In this document: positions 62,121-64,000 of the stretch, piece after piece | Layout of the letters: each line of letters starts with the position of its first letter | Numbering within the stretch: position 1 is the first letter of the stretch | Source: a bacterium MS4 | Lineage (GTDB): Bacteria; Bacillota; Clostridia; Oscillospirales; Acutalibacteraceae | Assembly (NCBI GenBank): GCA_000752215.1 | Contig: CCFG01000008.1 | Coordinates: forward strand, 62,607 to 126,606 | DNA: 64,000 nucleotides | Direction of reading: 5' to 3' | Made by a program: the position numbers and the translations under genes | The notes under the pieces: model-generated | What the model saw: only the letters and a program-made list of their open reading frames with translations | The model's database searches: none | What the model was told of the DNA's origin: nothing

Positions 62121-63617
62121 TTATTCGAACCGTTCCCGTATCGCGTCGGTGATGATTTCCAGCGCCTGGATGCGCCCGTATTTTTTATCCTGGGATTCAA
62201 TGATGTGCCACGGGGCGAACTCCGTCGAGGTGTACTGCAGCATGTCGTTGACGGCGGTTTCGTATTCCTCCCATTTGGAGCGGTTGCGCCAGTCCTCGTC
62301 CGTGATTTTCCACTGCTTGGACGGCGTGTTCTGCCGGTCCTGAAAGCGTTTCAGCTGTTCGTCCCTGTCAATCTGCAGCCAGAACTTGACGATCACCGCG
62401 CCCCAGTCGTGAAGCTGGTCCTCAAACTCGTTGATTTCACGGTATGCCCTTTGCCAGTCCTCCGCCGTACAGAAGCCCTCGATCCGTTCCACCATGACGC
62501 GCCCGTACCAGGAGCGGTCAAACACCGCGATGTGTCCGTCCTTGGGCAGGTTTTTCCAGAAACGCCACAGGTAGTGGCGGGCGGACTCCTCCCGGCTCGG
62601 CGCCGCAATGGGGACCACCTCGTAGCCTCTCGGGTCGAGCGCCTGCGCAAGGCGGCGGATATTTCCGCCCTTTCCGGCGGCGTCCCATCCCTCGTAGACG
62701 ATGACGACGGGTACTTTTTTCCGGTACAGCTTTCCGTGCAGCGCGCTCAGCCCGTCCTGAAGCTCGCGCAGGCGGGGCTTGTACCTTTTTTCATCCAGCG
62801 TTTTGTCAAGGGGGATTTCCGCGAGCTTCGGCATCGGCAGCAGCGGAAAATCCCCCGGCTCGATGGCCGGATTTTCGGCGGGAGCGGTCAGCGCGGCTTT
62901 TGATTGGGGTTTCAGGGCGGCGTTGATGCAGTCGACCACCACGGTGCGGAAGATTTCCAGCTCGGCGGCGGTTTTATCCATACAGGAGACGACATGCCAC
63001 GGCGCGTTTTCCGTGGAGGTGTATTCCAGCATCTCGTCAAACACCTGATAATAATCCTCGTACCGGCGGTTGCGTTTCCAGTCGGTTTCCGTTACACGCC
63101 ATGCCGTGTTTTTGGAGTTTTCCAGCTGTTCAAACCGCTTTTTCTGTTCTTTCTTACTGATATGGAGAAAAAATTTAATGATCAGATATCCGCTGTCCGT
63201 CAGCTGGCGCTCAAAGGTCTTGATATCGTCCATACGGCGCAGGTTTTCCGCGTCGCCGACGCTGTCCTCCAGCTTTGCGACCGAAACGTCCCGGTACCAG
63301 CTCCGGTCAAGCACGGAAATTTTGCCCTGTTCGGGAATGTTGAGCCAGTGCCGCCACAAAAGCGGTTCCCGCTTTTCCCGTTCCGACGGTTCCGTAACGG
63401 AGTGCACCTTAAATCCGCGGGGGTCGAAATTTAAAATCAGGCTGGAAATCAGGCTGCCTTTTCCGGCCGCGCCCCAGCCCTCGAAAAGAATGATGACCGG
63501 CAGCTTGTTCTGCTTGATCGGCTGCTGCAGGGCGGCCAGCGCCGCTTTCAGTTCCTTTGCCCGCTGTTTGCCGTCTTTTTCGGATATTTCCGTTTTCTTG
63601 TCTGCTTTTTCCAGCAT
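62121..63617 (-). CDS. Two-domain PPK2 polyphosphate kinase (polyphosphate:AMP phosphotransferase type)
   Basis: A 498-residue protein made of two PPK2 domains. Walker A-like loops are GWGAAGKGSLI near residue 49 and GWDAAGKGGNI near residue 308. Each is followed by a DP-RGxxV strand (DPRGFKVHSV, DPRGYEVVPI) and a Walker B-like DRSWY (LDRSWYRDVS, FDRSWYGRVM). This layout fits class II PPK2, which phosphorylates AMP with polyphosphate (known in Pseudomonas and Acinetobacter). AGGAGG precedes ATG 63617. The -10 box TATAAT is at 63648-63643. A single nucleotide specificity is not certain from sequence. Confidence 0.92.
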   Translation of the reverse strand: MLEKADKKTEISEKDGKQRAKELKAALAALQQPIKQNKLPVIILFEGWGAAGKGSLISSLILNFDPRGFKVHSVTEPSEREKREPLLWRHWLNIPEQGKISVLDRSWYRDVSVAKLEDSVGDAENLRRMDDIKTFERQLTDSGYLIIKFFLHISKKEQKKRFEQLENSKNTAWRVTETDWKRNRRYEDYYQVFDEMLEYTSTENAPWHVVSCMDKTAAELEIFRTVVVDCINAALKPQSKAALTAPAENPAIEPGDFPLLPMPKLAEIPLDKTLDEKRYKPRLRELQDGLSALHGKLYRKKVPVVIVYEGWDAAGKGGNIRRLAQALDPRGYEVVPIAAPSREESARHYLWRFWKNLPKDGHIAVFDRSWYGRVMVERIEGFCTAEDWQRAYREINEFEDQLHDWGAVIVKFWLQIDRDEQLKRFQDRQNTPSKQWKITDEDWRNRSKWEEYETAVNDMLQYTSTEFAPWHIIESQDKKYGRIQALEIITDAIRERFE

Positions 63618-63642
63618 AGGGACACCTCCTGCCTTTCTACTG

Positions 63643-63671
63643 ATTATATACTAAAATTCATCAAAAACAAA
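63643..63671 (-). promoter_or_regulatory. Promoter of the PPK2 gene
   Basis: On the minus strand TTTGTT (63671-63666), a 17-base spacer and TATAAT (63648-63643). The -10 is perfect, the -35 moderate. Confidence 0.55.
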
Positions 63672-63746
63672 TATAACTTTGACGAAAATACCGATAAACA
63701 CACGCTCGGAAAGTGCCCGGCTGCTCTTCACTATTGAGTACGTATG

Positions 63747-63755
63747 TGGTATAAT
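63747..63755 (+). promoter_or_regulatory. Extended -10 promoter of ruvC
   Basis: TGGTATAAT has TG one base before a perfect TATAAT, about 85 bases before the ruvC start. No clear -35 box. Confidence 0.45.
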
Positions 63756-63839
63756 AAAACGGATATTATGGGTTGCCCCGGCAATGGCGCAGTATACGCC
63801 GGCGGCACGAAAACCGGCGGAACGGGGGGCGCGGAAAGC

Positions 63840-64000
63840 ATGATCATACTCGGAATAGACCCCGGATACGCCATTGTGGGCTACGGAGTCATCCGCGCGG
63901 ATCGCGGCAGGTTCCAGCCGCTGGAGCACGGCGCGGTCGTCACGAAGGCGGGAGAGGATTTTAACCGTCGTCTGGAAATCATTTACGATTCGCTGGAAAA
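63840..64000 (+). CDS. ruvC: Holliday junction resolvase RuvC, N-terminal fragment
   Basis: The first 53 codons only, cut by the window end. It opens MIILGIDPGYAIVGYGVI, with the catalytic aspartate in GIDPG, and continues HGAVVTKAGEDFNRRLEIIYD, the RuvC N-terminus. The usual neighbours ruvA and ruvB would lie downstream, outside the window. The start is ATG 63840 behind GGGGGGCGCGGAAA, a poor ribosome site. Confidence 0.9.
   Translation, partial: MIILGIDPGYAIVGYGVIRADRGRFQPLEHGAVVTKAGEDFNRRLEIIYDSLE

Noticed and set aside
1-64000. CRISPR arrays, insertion sequences, phage genes, tRNA or rRNA genes
   Set aside because: No regularly spaced repeats, transposase or integrase motifs, or RNA gene sequences were recognised on either strand; this was by eye, so a tRNA scan could still change it.

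Overview
This window looks like chromosomal DNA of an anaerobic, spore-forming Firmicute of the class Clostridia, probably near the Oscillospirales (Caproiciproducens or Ruminococcaceae-like); the lineage is an inference. The signs are strong AGGAGG-type ribosome sites, frequent TTG and GTG starts, a tryptophan T-box leader, split transketolase, the oxygen-independent cobalamin route with CbiK, an E. coli-type PyrB/PyrI pair and a spore-protein-like small gene. No rRNA, tRNA, CRISPR array, insertion sequence or phage gene was seen.

Region 1 (1-8520) is a self-contained phosphotransferase (PTS) locus. On the minus strand lie a LevR-type sigma-54 activator, HPr and the start of Enzyme I. On the plus strand lie a lactose/cellobiose-family IIA, a short GrdB-like protein, IIB, IIC, a MupG-family (DUF871) protein and a threonine dehydratase. 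Both the PTS operon and the HPr/EI genes are preceded by near-perfect -24/-12 sigma-54 promoters, so the activator may control the general phosphocarriers as well as the permease. A terminator closes the plus-strand operon.

Region 2 (8690-17264) holds a zinc-dependent phospholipase C-like protein, a glycosyltransferase and UDP-glucose dehydrogenase, then a TetR regulator with two tandem palindromic operators just downstream of its own promoter, followed by a MacB-type ABC ATPase, an FtsX-type permease and a membrane fusion protein. Region 3 (17300-24143) is a complete trpEGDCFBA operon behind a T-box with a TGG specifier. A GNAT acetyltransferase and a methyltransferase follow.

Region 4 (25790-47845) is a cobalamin supercluster of 22 closely packed same-strand genes behind one cobalamin riboswitch whose final hairpin buries the ribosome site of the first gene. 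It encodes corrin-ring synthesis (cbiK, L, H, F, G, D, C and a cbiJ-cbiE-cbiT triple fusion), amidation (cbiA, cbiP), nucleotide-loop assembly (cbiB, cobD, two CobU-like proteins, cobS, cobT, cobC), ECF cobalt uptake (cbiQOMN) and a BtuFCD-like ABC importer. A corrinoid adenosyltransferase was not seen. A strong terminator ends the run.

Region 5 (47900-64000) is housekeeping and accessory: DUF4180, a Nim-like flavin protein, a SASP-like protein, pyrBI behind a possible attenuator, aspA behind a striking leader hairpin, cutC, an Lrp regulator, DUF212, an acyltransferase, a DUF4489-like protein, iron alcohol dehydrogenase, split transketolase, a two-gene ThrE exporter, a GNAT protein, a two-domain PPK2 polyphosphate kinase and the start of ruvC.
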